DNA from: Acetobacteraceae bacterium
GTDB taxonomy: Bacteria; Pseudomonadota; Alphaproteobacteria; Acetobacterales; Acetobacteraceae
Assembly (NCBI GenBank): GCA_003164305.1
Contig: PLSZ01000602.1
Location: 4,892-15,743, forward strand
Reading direction: 5' to 3'
DNA length: 10,852 nucleotides
Position 1 is the first letter of the stretch, and the number at the start of each line of letters is the position of its first letter. The position numbers and the translations under genes are program-made. The notes under the pieces are model-generated. The model was not told where the DNA came from. It did not search any database and saw nothing but the letters and a program-made list of their open reading frames with translations. Below, piece by piece: positions 1-7,622 of the stretch.

Positions 1-174
1 GTGGAGCAGGCGACGACTTTCACACCCTGAAGCGGACCATGGCCTTGCGTCATGTCGAACGAACCTCCCAAACTGGCGAGTTCATGCTATGCCATTGGCT
101 CTCACAGCGCGACCTTTGTCACCGGGTGCGGACGCGCTACACCAGCACGACCGCCGCCGGAGGGGGTCGATGCC
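1..174. other. Left-edge leader upstream of the dioxygenase gene
   Basis: No gene can be supported here. Frame 1 is open from the window edge and stops at 28-30 (a nine-residue tail, VEQATTFTP), which could be the end of an upstream gene but is too short to judge. The dioxygenase frame is open back to an ATG at 52. That extra stretch of 41 residues has no resemblance to the N-terminus of TauD/TfdA proteins and lacks a good ribosome site, so it is treated as untranslated leader. I looked for a -35/-10 pair and saw nothing convincing; a TATGCC at 88-93 has no suitable -35 partner. A promoter for the rightward two-gene unit probably lies here or just left of the window. Confidence 0.4.
159..166 (+). 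promoter_or_regulatory. Shine-Dalgarno deciding the dioxygenase start
   Basis: The purine block GGAGGGGG sits 8 bases before the ATG at 175, a near-ideal ribosome binding site. It favours the internal start at 175 over the upstream in-frame ATG at 52. The first residues after this start (MPLTFRPLHQHF) match the usual beginning of TfdA-like proteins, which run into a beta strand with a GxF/GGFD motif. Confidence 0.75.
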
Positions 175-1059
175 ATGCCGCTCACATTCAGACCGCTGCA
201 CCAGCACTTCGTGGCCGAGGTAGGCGGCTTCGACATGCGTCAGCCAATCGACGCCGCCGTCGCGCGGGAGTTCGAGCGCGCGATCGATCAATACGCCGTG
301 CTGGTGTTTCCCGCGCAATCGGTGGATGACGCCCAACAACTGGCGTTCACCGCGAATTTCGGACCGCCGGACGTAGGGCGAAAGAAAGCGGTCAAGACCG
401 CCGATAGCCGCGTTCCCGAGCAGATGATCGACCTGTCCAATCTCGACGAAAACGGTTACGTCATCGATCCGGATCATCGCCGCGTGCTGTCGCTGCTGGG
501 AACGCGCCTGTGGCATACCGACAGTTCCTATCAGCGTCCGGCGGCGAAATATTCCATGCTGCGCGCGGTCGCGGTGCCGCCATGGGGCGGCGAGACGGAG
601 TTCGCCGATTGCCGGGCCGCTTACGATACGCTGCCCGATTTTCTGCGCGCCGAGGCCGAAGATCGTTTCGCCGAGCATTGGGTGCACCATTCGCGAAGCA
701 CTCTGGGTTGGGAACCGACCGAGGAAGAAATCCGCGGCGCAATGCCCCCGGTGCGCTGGCCGTTGGTGCGGGTGCATCCCGGAAGCGAACGCAAGACCCT
801 TTATATCGGAGCCCATGCGCGGCGCGTGACCGGCCTGCCGCTGCCCGCCGGGAGAATCCTGTTGCGCGATCTACAGGAACACGCGACGCAGCGGGAGTTC
901 GTTTATCGGCACGCGTGGCGTGTGGGTGACCTTGTGCTGTGGGATAACCGCGCTGTCATGCACCGAGGTTGCCGTTACGACCTGACACAAATCCGCGACA
1001 TGCGGCGAACGACGGTGCTGGATCCAGCGTCGTCGCATGAACGGGATTGCGCCGCATGA
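175..1059 (+). CDS. TfdA/TauD-family Fe(II)/2-oxoglutarate-dependent dioxygenase
   Basis: A 294-residue cytoplasmic non-heme iron oxygenase. The family couples decarboxylation of 2-oxoglutarate to hydroxylation of a substrate C-H bond, often releasing a substituent (TfdA on aryloxyacetates, TauD on taurine, related enzymes on betaines). The facial triad is visible: H114 and D116 in LWHTDSSY, and distal H263 in MHRG. The 2-oxoglutarate-binding arginine is R278 in RDMRRTTV. The DLSNLD stretch near residues 86-91, the GGETEFAD segment and AAYDTLP place it nearer the TfdA-like branch than sulfonate-specific TauD; TfdA itself is about 287 residues. The start at 175 is chosen for its strong ribosome site. 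Its stop overlaps the next start as ATGA, so it is probably coupled to the FAD dehydrogenase. No chlorophenol-pathway gene is nearby, so herbicide degradation should not be inferred. An amine or amino-acid derivative is a plausible substrate, by context only. Confidence 0.88.
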   Translation: MPLTFRPLHQHFVAEVGGFDMRQPIDAAVAREFERAIDQYAVLVFPAQSVDDAQQLAFTANFGPPDVGRKKAVKTADSRVPEQMIDLSNLDENGYVIDPDHRRVLSLLGTRLWHTDSSYQRPAAKYSMLRAVAVPPWGGETEFADCRAAYDTLPDFLRAEAEDRFAEHWVHHSRSTLGWEPTEEEIRGAMPPVRWPLVRVHPGSERKTLYIGAHARRVTGLPLPAGRILLRDLQEHATQREFVYRHAWRVGDLVLWDNRAVMHRGCRYDLTQIRDMRRTTVLDPASSHERDCAA

Positions 1060-2315
1060 GCCAGCGCGCTTTCGTTCTCGGTGGCGGCATCGTCGGCGCC
1101 TGTTCCGCGTTGGCATTGTTACGCCGAGGCTTCGACGTCACCGTGATCGACCAGGGAGCGCCTGGCCACGGTGCGTCCTTCGGCAATTCCGCCAGTATCG
1201 GCCTGGCATCCGTGCCGCCGTTGGGCATGCCCGGGATGCTGCGCGATGTACCGAAGATGCTGTTGGATAAGATGCATCCGTTGGTGATCCGCTGGAAGCA
1301 TCTGCCGGAAACCTTGCCGTGGTTGTTGCGTTTCCGGCGCGCTTTGGACCGGGCCGAGGCGATCGCCGGCGCCCGCGCCGCGTTACTGACCCACGCCGGC
1401 ACCGCGTACGACGCGTTGCTCGCGGAGATCGGCCGGCCGGATCTGATCCACACCACCGGCCTGATCTTCGTTTATGAATCTCAGGCGGCGTTCGAGGGCG
1501 CGCGCGGCGGTATCGCCATGCGCCGGCGGCACGGGATCGAGGCGCACGAACTCGACGGTCCGGCCTTGCGCGATCTGGAACCGGCCTTGTCGGACCGAGT
1601 GATCGCCGGCGTGCATTACCCCGTCGTTCAGACAGTGACCAATCCGCTGGCGTTGACCGAGGCGATCATCGACTCGGTCGTTGCCCGAGGCGGCCACGTG
1701 CTGCGGGAAACCGTGCGTGGCTTTGAACCCGGTGATGCCGGGGTCGCGCGCGTTGTCACCGATGTTGGGCGTCACGACTGCGATCTGGTGGTGCTGGCGA
1801 CCGGTGCCTGGTCGCGCGACCTCGCGGCCCAGCTTGGCGAAAAGCCTATGGTGACGGCCGAACGCGGTTACCACATCATGATCGAAAACGCGCCGAACAT
1901 GCCGGCGATTTCCGTTGCGTCCGGCGACCGCAACGTCTCGATCGTTTCACTGTCCAATGGCCTGCGCATGACCACGATGGCGGAGTTCACGGCGATCGAC
2001 GCGCCACCCGATCATGATCGTGCGATGCGGATTTTCGCACCCGCCGCCGCGCTGATCCGCGGCCTTGAATTGAACGTCGCGAGCCGTTGGGTTGGATCCC
2101 GCCCTTCGACGCCGGATTCGTTGCCGGTAATCGGCCGTTCGCCGCGCCATCGCAACGTGATTTACGCGTTCGGCCACGGCCATCTGGGCGTGACGTTTGG
2201 CGCCGTGACCGGCGCGATCGTTGGCACTCTGGCGCGCGACGAAACGCCCAATCTGGATATCGCCCCGTACCGCCCGGATCGCCCCTTCGACGGATCGCAT
2301 TTAACGGGTGGCTGA
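1056..2315 (+). CDS. DadA-like FAD-dependent D-amino-acid dehydrogenase (copy 1)
   Basis: A 419-residue member of the DAO/DadA flavoprotein family, which oxidises the C-N bond of (often D- or N-substituted) amino acids to an imino acid and passes electrons to the respiratory chain rather than to oxygen. The N-terminal Rossmann motif GGGIVG is at 9-14, with the acidic residue ending the second strand at D32 (VTVID). ASFGNS (40-45) is the FAD-contacting loop. LATGAWS (248-253), ERGYH (269-273), the long RPSTPDSLPVIG segment (349-360) and FGHGHLG (372-378) are DadA signatures. The ATG at 1056 overlaps the dioxygenase stop (ATGA); a TTG at 1047 is possible but less likely. It is homologous to the gene at 3648-4898 but clearly diverged. 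Substrate is unknown; D-amino acid, D-hydroxyproline-like and opine-like substrates all fit the family. Confidence 0.87.
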   Translation: MSQRAFVLGGGIVGACSALALLRRGFDVTVIDQGAPGHGASFGNSASIGLASVPPLGMPGMLRDVPKMLLDKMHPLVIRWKHLPETLPWLLRFRRALDRAEAIAGARAALLTHAGTAYDALLAEIGRPDLIHTTGLIFVYESQAAFEGARGGIAMRRRHGIEAHELDGPALRDLEPALSDRVIAGVHYPVVQTVTNPLALTEAIIDSVVARGGHVLRETVRGFEPGDAGVARVVTDVGRHDCDLVVLATGAWSRDLAAQLGEKPMVTAERGYHIMIENAPNMPAISVASGDRNVSIVSLSNGLRMTTMAEFTAIDAPPDHDRAMRIFAPAAALIRGLELNVASRWVGSRPSTPDSLPVIGRSPRHRNVIYAFGHGHLGVTFGAVTGAIVGTLARDETPNLDIAPYRPDRPFDGSHLTGG

Positions 2316-3635
2316 TTACCGCGATCCCGCGAGACCGCGGTCCAGTTCATCACGAAGGCGATACCACGCGCCGATCGCCGGCAGAAACCAGGGATTGCCG
2401 GAATATAAAGCGTGCGTCGGGAAGTCTTCCGTGTCGAACGCGCAGGGGTGATTGGCGACGCCGGCGATCTTGCGCGCGGTTTGCCACCCCAGATACGTCA
2501 TCATCGCCACCCCGCTGCCGTTGCAGCCAAGCAAATAATGCATGCCATCCTGATGTCCCATATGCGGCAGCGCGTCCAGGGTAAAGGCGACATTCCCCGT
2601 CCAGGCATGCGTCACTTTGACGTCGCGCAACTGCGGAAACCGATCGGTCATGAAACGATGCAGGATCGGCGCGCTTTCGTTCGGCGTCACCGGCGTAAAC
2701 CGCGCGCGGCCACCGAAGATCATCCGCTTGCCATCCGGCGACATCCGGTAATAGCACAGCACCCGCCGCGTATCCGCCAAGGTGCGCTGCTTCGGGATCA
2801 GGGACGCGGCGAGTTCGGGTGGCAGCTCCTCGGTCGCGATGATGTGGCTGGCCAGAGGCACCACGCGGCGTTTCAGTTCCGGCGTGATGTCGCCGGTGTA
2901 GCCATTGGTGGCGATCACCACTTCGTCGGCGAGCACGGTTCCGCGTTCGGTCAGCACTTCCCAACCGTCGTTACGCTCGGTGACCTTGCGCACACCGGCT
3001 TTGGCGCAAACAGGAACGCCGTGCCGCCGGCAGGCATCGAGCAATCCCTTATAGTACAACGCCGGATGCAATTGCGCCGACCGCTCCACCACCATGCCGC
3101 CGTAATAATAGTCGCTCGCCATTTCCTCGCGCTGGTGTTCGCGCGGAATCATGTAAGCCTCGGAGCGCGCGGCTTCATTCAACAGCGCGATCTTCTTCGC
3201 CTGCGCGGCATAATGCTTCGGAGTCCACGCGCCGACGAATCGGCCGGTTTTCTTCCAGTGGCACTCGATCTTTTCTTCCGCGATCAGGCGCTCGATCAGG
3301 CCGAACGCGTCCGCGCCGTCGGCCAGCACCGCCTGTGCCCGTTCCGATGACGGATCGAGACCCTTGCCTGAAAAACTCTTGCCGATGTTGACGCCGCCAC
3401 TGACGCCGCCGCCGTTGCGCGTGCTGGCGCCGAAGCCGAGCTCAGCGGCTTCCAGGACGACACAACCGATATCGTGCTTCGCCGCCTCCAAGGCAGTGGA
3501 CAAGCCGCCATAGCCGCCGCCGACGATCGCCACGCGCACACGGGATGGCAAATCCACCGGATCGGTCGCGGTGGGATGATACGCCTCCCACCAATACGGC
3601 ATCGATTTGAAGCCGGAATGGAAGATATCCGCCAT
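2316..3635 (-). CDS. PuuB/OrdL-like FAD-dependent amine oxidoreductase
   Basis: A 439-residue flavoprotein of the DAO superfamily, nearest in layout to gamma-glutamylputrescine oxidase PuuB and OrdL. It would oxidise an amine or N-substituted amino acid to the aldehyde or keto acid. Seen: the N-terminal PYWWEAYHP stretch (13-21) typical of this group, Rossmann GGGYGG at 39-44 with E62 closing the second strand, GASTRNGG at 69-76 (the GASGRNGGQ loop of PuuB), TNGYTG at 243-248, and the C-terminal FAD contacts WTGNVAFTLDALP (345-357) and GCNGSGVAMM (370-379). Last gene of the minus-strand operon, 12 bases after the preceding stop. AAGGAA at 3643-3648 is its ribosome site and overlaps that stop. 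No gamma-glutamylputrescine ligase (PuuA) or aldehyde dehydrogenase is present, so a true Puu pathway is not shown. Its stop directly abuts the stop of the convergent dehydrogenase. Confidence 0.85.
   Translation of the reverse strand: MADIFHSGFKSMPYWWEAYHPTATDPVDLPSRVRVAIVGGGYGGLSTALEAAKHDIGCVVLEAAELGFGASTRNGGGVSGGVNIGKSFSGKGLDPSSERAQAVLADGADAFGLIERLIAEEKIECHWKKTGRFVGAWTPKHYAAQAKKIALLNEAARSEAYMIPREHQREEMASDYYYGGMVVERSAQLHPALYYKGLLDACRRHGVPVCAKAGVRKVTERNDGWEVLTERGTVLADEVVIATNGYTGDITPELKRRVVPLASHIIATEELPPELAASLIPKQRTLADTRRVLCYYRMSPDGKRMIFGGRARFTPVTPNESAPILHRFMTDRFPQLRDVKVTHAWTGNVAFTLDALPHMGHQDGMHYLLGCNGSGVAMMTYLGWQTARKIAGVANHPCAFDTEDFPTHALYSGNPWFLPAIGAWYRLRDELDRGLAGSR
2318..2341. repeat. Short inverted repeat at the convergent gene junction
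   Basis: ACCGCG at 2318-2323 and CGCGGT at 2336-2341 are perfect inverted copies separated by 12 bases. They lie in the last codons of the PuuB-like gene, just past the stop of the + strand dehydrogenase. A transcript from either strand could fold here, but no T-run follows on either side, so it is not a standard rho-independent terminator. In GC-rich DNA a 6-base stem can occur by chance. Confidence 0.25.
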
Positions 3636-3647
3636 GATCCTGTTCCT

Positions 3648-4898
3648 TCAGCGGAAGCGTTGCGCGGAATATGGCGCGGGGTCGATCCCCGGCGCCTGAC
3701 CCGTGATCAGCCGCGCAACCAGCCGTCCACTGGGCGGTCCACCTGTCATGCCGAAATGACCGTGCCCAAACACGAAATGCAAACCGGGACGATCGGGCAC
3801 GCCACCCAGAATTGGTAAACTATCAGGCGTGGACGGCCGGAAACCCATCCAGTATCGCACCTTCTCACCGCGCAACGCCGGGAACATTTGCTTCGCATGC
3901 TGAACAAGGATCTTCGCCCGTTCCTCATTTGGCGGCGCATCGAGACCGGAGATTTCAACAGTCCCCGCGACACGCAACCCATCCTCCATCGGCGTCACGC
4001 CGAACGCGCGGGTTTTGTTGCTGATCGGCAGCGACGGCATCACCTCGGGGTCGAACAGCATGGCGTGGTAGCCACGCTCGGTTTCCAGCGCGACCTTAAT
4101 CCCCAAAGGATCGAGCAATTGCCGCGACCACGCCCCCGTCGCGACGACAACATGCTCGGTCGAGCGGTTCGCGGCATTGGTCATCACCATCCAGCCGCCC
4201 CCCTCGGCCGGAATGAGTTTCATGGCACGTTCGTTGATCAGCACGCCGCCCTCTTGCTGAAATAACTCCCCCAACGTGCGCACGCTGCGCCCCGGACTGA
4301 CGGTAAACCCGTTGCCAGGCACAAGCAGACCGCGAGTCACCTCGCGCGCGATGCCGGGGAACATCTGCCGCAAATCGTCCGCGGTCAGAACATCCGCCCT
4401 GATCCCATGCCTCTCCCTCACCCGCTTTTCAACCTGGGCGTTCGCCGTATCCGCGTCGCCTTCCCACACCTGCACCTGACCAGTCGGCCGGATCAGGTCA
4501 CGATACAGCGACGGCCCCAACAGTTCCTGCCAACATCCCAACGACTCGCCATGCAGCGCGCGCATCGCGTCGGAAATCACGAGCACACGATCCAATCGTC
4601 CAGCCTCGATCCAACGCATCAGCCAGGGCAAAGCGCGCGGAAAATAAGCCGGCCGTACCGACAGCGGGCCCAAAGGATCCATGAGCCAGCCTGGAACCTT
4701 GCGCAGCATGCCAGGCAGCGCGATCGGCACCGCGGTGTCGGGACTCAACAGCCCGGCGTTGCCGAACGAGGCACCTCCGGCGGGCGGCAGCGGATCGATC
4801 ACCGCGACCTCGACGCCGGCGCGGCGCAAATACAAGGCCGTGGACAAACCGGCGACCCCGGCGCCAATCACGATCGCTCCATGCCGAGCCAGCGTCAT
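3648..4898 (-). CDS. DadA-like FAD-dependent D-amino-acid dehydrogenase (copy 2)
   Basis: A 416-residue DAO/DadA-family dehydrogenase, expected to oxidise a D- or N-substituted amino acid on the inner face of the membrane. Rossmann GAGVAG at 12-17 with D35 (VAVID), GGASFGNAGLLSP at 41-53 (closer to the E. coli DadA loop than copy 1), VATGAWS (252-258), ERGYH (274-278), RPSTPDSLPILG (354-365) and FGHGHFGMTGG (377-387). The N-terminal hydrophobic stretch is the FAD-binding fold, not a signal peptide. It starts 12 bases after the permease stop; AGGGGA at 4907-4912 gives an 8-base spacer and includes bases of that stop codon. Being inside an importer operon, it probably acts on the imported compound. 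It shares the core motifs of copy 1 while differing in the substrate-facing middle, so the two probably handle different substrates or successive steps. Confidence 0.87.
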   Translation of the reverse strand: MTLARHGAIVIGAGVAGLSTALYLRRAGVEVAVIDPLPPAGGASFGNAGLLSPDTAVPIALPGMLRKVPGWLMDPLGPLSVRPAYFPRALPWLMRWIEAGRLDRVLVISDAMRALHGESLGCWQELLGPSLYRDLIRPTGQVQVWEGDADTANAQVEKRVRERHGIRADVLTADDLRQMFPGIAREVTRGLLVPGNGFTVSPGRSVRTLGELFQQEGGVLINERAMKLIPAEGGGWMVMTNAANRSTEHVVVATGAWSRQLLDPLGIKVALETERGYHAMLFDPEVMPSLPISNKTRAFGVTPMEDGLRVAGTVEISGLDAPPNEERAKILVQHAKQMFPALRGEKVRYWMGFRPSTPDSLPILGGVPDRPGLHFVFGHGHFGMTGGPPSGRLVARLITGQAPGIDPAPYSAQRFR

Positions 4899-4910
4899 CG
4901 GAACAATCCC

Positions 4911-5699
4911 CTATCGTTGTGCGTTCATGGTGGCCGCGCGCCGCCCGCGCAGCAAGAAGTCAAGCAGCAGCACCAGCGCCGTCACACCGATCAGAAAGGC
5001 GCTGACCGCGGCAATGGTCGGCTCGATCTCCAAGTGCAGACTGTTCCAGATACGTACCGGTAGCGTCTGTGCCCGGATGCCAGTCAGGAACAAGGAAATT
5101 ATCAGTTCGTCGAACGACGCCAGAAACGCGAACAGCGCCGCCGAGATCAGACCAGGTGCCGCGAGCGGCACGACGACGCGGAGAAAAAGCCGGGCACGGC
5201 TGGCGCCGAGACTCAAAGCGGCACGCTCCAGATTCGGATCGACACCTTGCAGGGACGACAGCAGGATCAGCAACACCACCGGCAGAGCGATCACCGCGTG
5301 GCAGATGCCGATCCAGACCAGGTTGCCGACCAGATGCCAGCGCGCGGACAGAAAGTACATCGCGATCGAGGTGATCACCGTTGGCACGATGATCGGCAGC
5401 AGGAGCACCGACAGCAGCAATTTTTTGCCCGGAAAGGCGCCGCGCACGAACGCATAAGCGGCGAAGAACCCCACTATCGTGGCGACGACGCAGGCGATCG
5501 CCGCGATGATCACGCTGTACCACAACGATGCCCGCCATTGCGGATCGCCGAGGAAACGCGCGAACCAACGCAACGAAAACGACGTCGGCGGGAACCGCAG
5601 GTAACCGGCACCGCTGAACGACAGGATCACCACGATCACGATCGGCCCCATCAGCACCAGGCAGATCGACACGACATAAATCGGCAAAGCGCGCTGCAT
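4911..5699 (-). CDS. ABC transporter permease, PotC/PotI-like
   Basis: A 262-residue inner-membrane permease, one of two channel subunits of a polyamine/opine/amino-acid-type importer. Hydrophobic spans are visible near residues 6-28, 62-86, 94-116, 126-150, 182-208 and 229-250. The cytoplasmic EAA coupling loop, ERAALSLGASRARLFLRVVV, is at 158-177 and contacts the ATPase. The SFDELIISLFLTG segment (195-207) is characteristic of PotC/PotI. Length matches PotC (about 260). The ATG at 5699 is chosen because it overlaps the stop of the upstream permease by one base (TGATG), with GGGGA just before it. The same frame stays open further upstream, but that part lies inside the other permease gene and is not membrane-like. 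Expected partners: the permease, ATPase and binding protein immediately upstream. Confidence 0.9.
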   Translation of the reverse strand: MQRALPIYVVSICLVLMGPIVIVVILSFSGAGYLRFPPTSFSLRWFARFLGDPQWRASLWYSVIIAAIACVVATIVGFFAAYAFVRGAFPGKKLLLSVLLLPIIVPTVITSIAMYFLSARWHLVGNLVWIGICHAVIALPVVLLILLSSLQGVDPNLERAALSLGASRARLFLRVVVPLAAPGLISAALFAFLASFDELIISLFLTGIRAQTLPVRIWNSLHLEIEPTIAAVSAFLIGVTALVLLLDFLLRGRRAATMNAQR

Positions 5700-6523
5700 C
5701 AGGTCCCCATCAACCGGCGCAGGTCGGTGACCCGATAATAAATCGCGTACAGCACCAACGTGACGGCCAGCAGGAACAATGACATCACCGCCGCCGCCGG
5801 CCAATCGAGGGTGATCTCCACCGACCGCTCGATCAGCATCGCGACCATCACGTCTGACGGGCCGCCCATCAACGCGGGCGTAATGAAAAACCCGATCGAC
5901 AGAATGAACACGATCAGCGCGCCGGAGATCACGCCGTGCAAACTCAATGGCAGATAAATCCGCCAGAAGATCATCAGGCCACTGGCGCCCATGCCGCGGG
6001 CGGCTCGAATAAGATTGCCATCGATCGACTTCATCGCGGCGAACAAGGTCAGCACCATGTAGGGCAGCAGAACATAGGTCATGCCGATCACGATGCCGAT
6101 CTTGTTGTAAAGCAGCGGCAGCGGCGCATCGATCACACCAAGACCTTGCAGCGCCTGATTGATCAAACCGGTGCGGCCCAGAAGCACCATCCACGAATAG
6201 GTGCGCACGATCACACTGGTGAAATACGGCACGACGACGCAGAACAGTACCAAGGTAAAGCGCGGTCCGCCTCGGTTCGCCAGGTAGTATGCGATCGGAT
6301 AGCCCGTCACCAGCACGGTGATGGTTACCAGCGCCGAGACCCAGTTCGTCGTGAGAATCGCCTGCGACATGGCCCGCGACGTCACGACGGTGACGATTTC
6401 ATCCCACAGCACTGAAGGATCGGCGAATAACGTTTGAATGAAGAACCAGACCAACGGCGTCAGGAACACCACGGCCAGCATGGCGAAGGCGGGTAACATC
6501 AGCAAAGCGGTGCGGTCTCGCAT
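5699..6523 (-). CDS. ABC transporter permease, PotB/PotH-like
   Basis: A 274-residue integral membrane protein, the first of two permeases of the importer. Hydrophobic segments lie near 7-31, 62-82, 88-110, 141-164, 197-219 and 244-263. The EAA loop is recognisable at 173-193 (RAARGMGASGLMIFWRIYLPL), with the conserved glycine at G179. The VVVPYFTSVIVRTYSWMVLL stretch (96-115) is typical of PotB/PotH. It starts one base after the ATPase stop and has no clear ribosome site of its own, so translation is probably coupled to the ATPase. Substrate choice rests largely with the binding protein, so polyamine specificity is not established. Confidence 0.9.
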   Translation of the reverse strand: MRDRTALLMLPAFAMLAVVFLTPLVWFFIQTLFADPSVLWDEIVTVVTSRAMSQAILTTNWVSALVTITVLVTGYPIAYYLANRGGPRFTLVLFCVVVPYFTSVIVRTYSWMVLLGRTGLINQALQGLGVIDAPLPLLYNKIGIVIGMTYVLLPYMVLTLFAAMKSIDGNLIRAARGMGASGLMIFWRIYLPLSLHGVISGALIVFILSIGFFITPALMGGPSDVMVAMLIERSVEITLDWPAAAVMSLFLLAVTLVLYAIYYRVTDLRRLMGT

Positions 6524-6524
6524 A

Positions 6525-7622
6525 TTAGTCCAACAGAATCAGGCTGTGGGCGACCGACCAGTTAACGGTGACCGTCGCGCCGACTTCGGGTTCGGTGCCT
6601 TCGTTTAAGTTAGGTTGATCGATCGTCAGATGGGTCTCTGGGGCGGCCTGCACCACGGTGCGAATGATGTTCCCCAGGAACGATCGGCGCCGGACCGTGC
6701 CTTCGACAACGTTACCACCCGCTGCGGCCCCGAAACTCAACTTCTCCGGTCGCACGAACAGCGACGCTTTACGCCCTCCGGTCGCGATACGATTGAAACG
6801 ACCACGCAACAGGATCCCATCATCCGAGCGCACCGACGCCTCTTCACCCGCGATCTGTTCCAATGTGCCCGCGATCAGGTTCGCCTCGCCCAGGAAGCGG
6901 CCGATGAACGCATTGATCGGTCGCTCATAAATTTCGGTGGGAGGACCCAGTTGCTCGATGCGGCCGTGGTTCATGATGGCGATGCGGTCGGACATGTTCA
7001 TCGCCTCCTCCTGATCGTGCGTCACGTAAACCACGGTCATGCCGAGGCGTTGCTGGATTTCCTTGATTTCTACTTGCATTTCATAACGCAGGTTCTTGTC
7101 CAGCGCGCCGAGCGGTTCGTCCATCAGAACGATCCCAGGGCGAAACACGATGGCACGAGCGATCGCCACGCGTTGCTGCTGCCCTCCCGATAATTGCCGC
7201 GCGAAACGCTTCGCGAAACGGTCCAGGCGTACCAGTTCAAGTGCCTCTTGCACGCGCTGGTGCAACTCGGGCTCCGGCACGCGCCGCGCGCGCAACGGAA
7301 ACGCGACATTTTCGAACACATTCAGGTGCGGAAAGATCGCGTAATTCTGAAACACCATGCCCAGACCGCGGCGTTGCGGCGGCATGTGGGTAAAATCGGC
7401 GCCATCCACCTTGATCGCACCGCCATCCGGCGTCACGAACCCCGCGATCATCATCAACGTCGTTGTCTTTCCGGAGCCTGAAGGGCCGAGCAGCGAGAAG
7501 AACTCTCCCGGCCTGATCCGCGCGTCGATGGCGTCGACGACACGCTCCTCGCCATACAGCTTCGTCAGGCCCTCCAGATTCAATGCACCCTTGCCATGTC
7601 CGGGCAAGGATGCCTCGTTCAT
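6525..7622 (-). CDS. ABC transporter ATP-binding protein, PotA-like
   Basis: A 365-residue ATPase that would drive the importer. All motor motifs are intact: Walker A GPSGSGKT (46-53), Q-loop Q92 in FQNYAIFPHL, signature LSGGQ (144-148), Walker B IVLMDE (164-169), D-loop LGALD and switch H202 in VTHDQEEAM. The C-terminal third (about 240-365, including FVRPEKLSF) matches a TOBE_2-type regulatory domain found in PotA/FbpC-like subunits. The start at 7622 gives an ATGA overlap with the binding-protein stop. An in-frame ATG at 7634 would add four residues. Neither has a clear ribosome site, so coupling to the upstream gene is likely. PotA-like is a subfamily description; FbpC/iron or opine uptake systems share the same architecture, but the permease and binding-protein types favour small organic cations or amino-acid derivatives. 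Confidence 0.92.
   Translation of the reverse strand: MNEASLPGHGKGALNLEGLTKLYGEERVVDAIDARIRPGEFFSLLGPSGSGKTTTLMMIAGFVTPDGGAIKVDGADFTHMPPQRRGLGMVFQNYAIFPHLNVFENVAFPLRARRVPEPELHQRVQEALELVRLDRFAKRFARQLSGGQQQRVAIARAIVFRPGIVLMDEPLGALDKNLRYEMQVEIKEIQQRLGMTVVYVTHDQEEAMNMSDRIAIMNHGRIEQLGPPTEIYERPINAFIGRFLGEANLIAGTLEQIAGEEASVRSDDGILLRGRFNRIATGGRKASLFVRPEKLSFGAAAGGNVVEGTVRRRSFLGNIIRTVVQAAPETHLTIDQPNLNEGTEPEVGATVTVNWSVAHSLILLD

Noticed and set aside
52..174. 41-residue N-terminal extension of the dioxygenase
   Set aside because: It lacks similarity to the family and a ribosome site, whereas the ATG at 175 has GGAGGGGG at ideal spacing.
2412..3350. 312-codon open frame on the + strand opposite the PuuB-like gene
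   Set aside because: Antisense shadow of a gene with clear flavoprotein motifs; its own translation has no recognisable fold.
5700..6194. Upstream in-frame extension of the PotC-like permease to 427 residues
   Set aside because: The added 165 residues overlap the other permease gene in a different frame and are not membrane-like; the TGATG junction at 5699 gives a protein of the normal family length.
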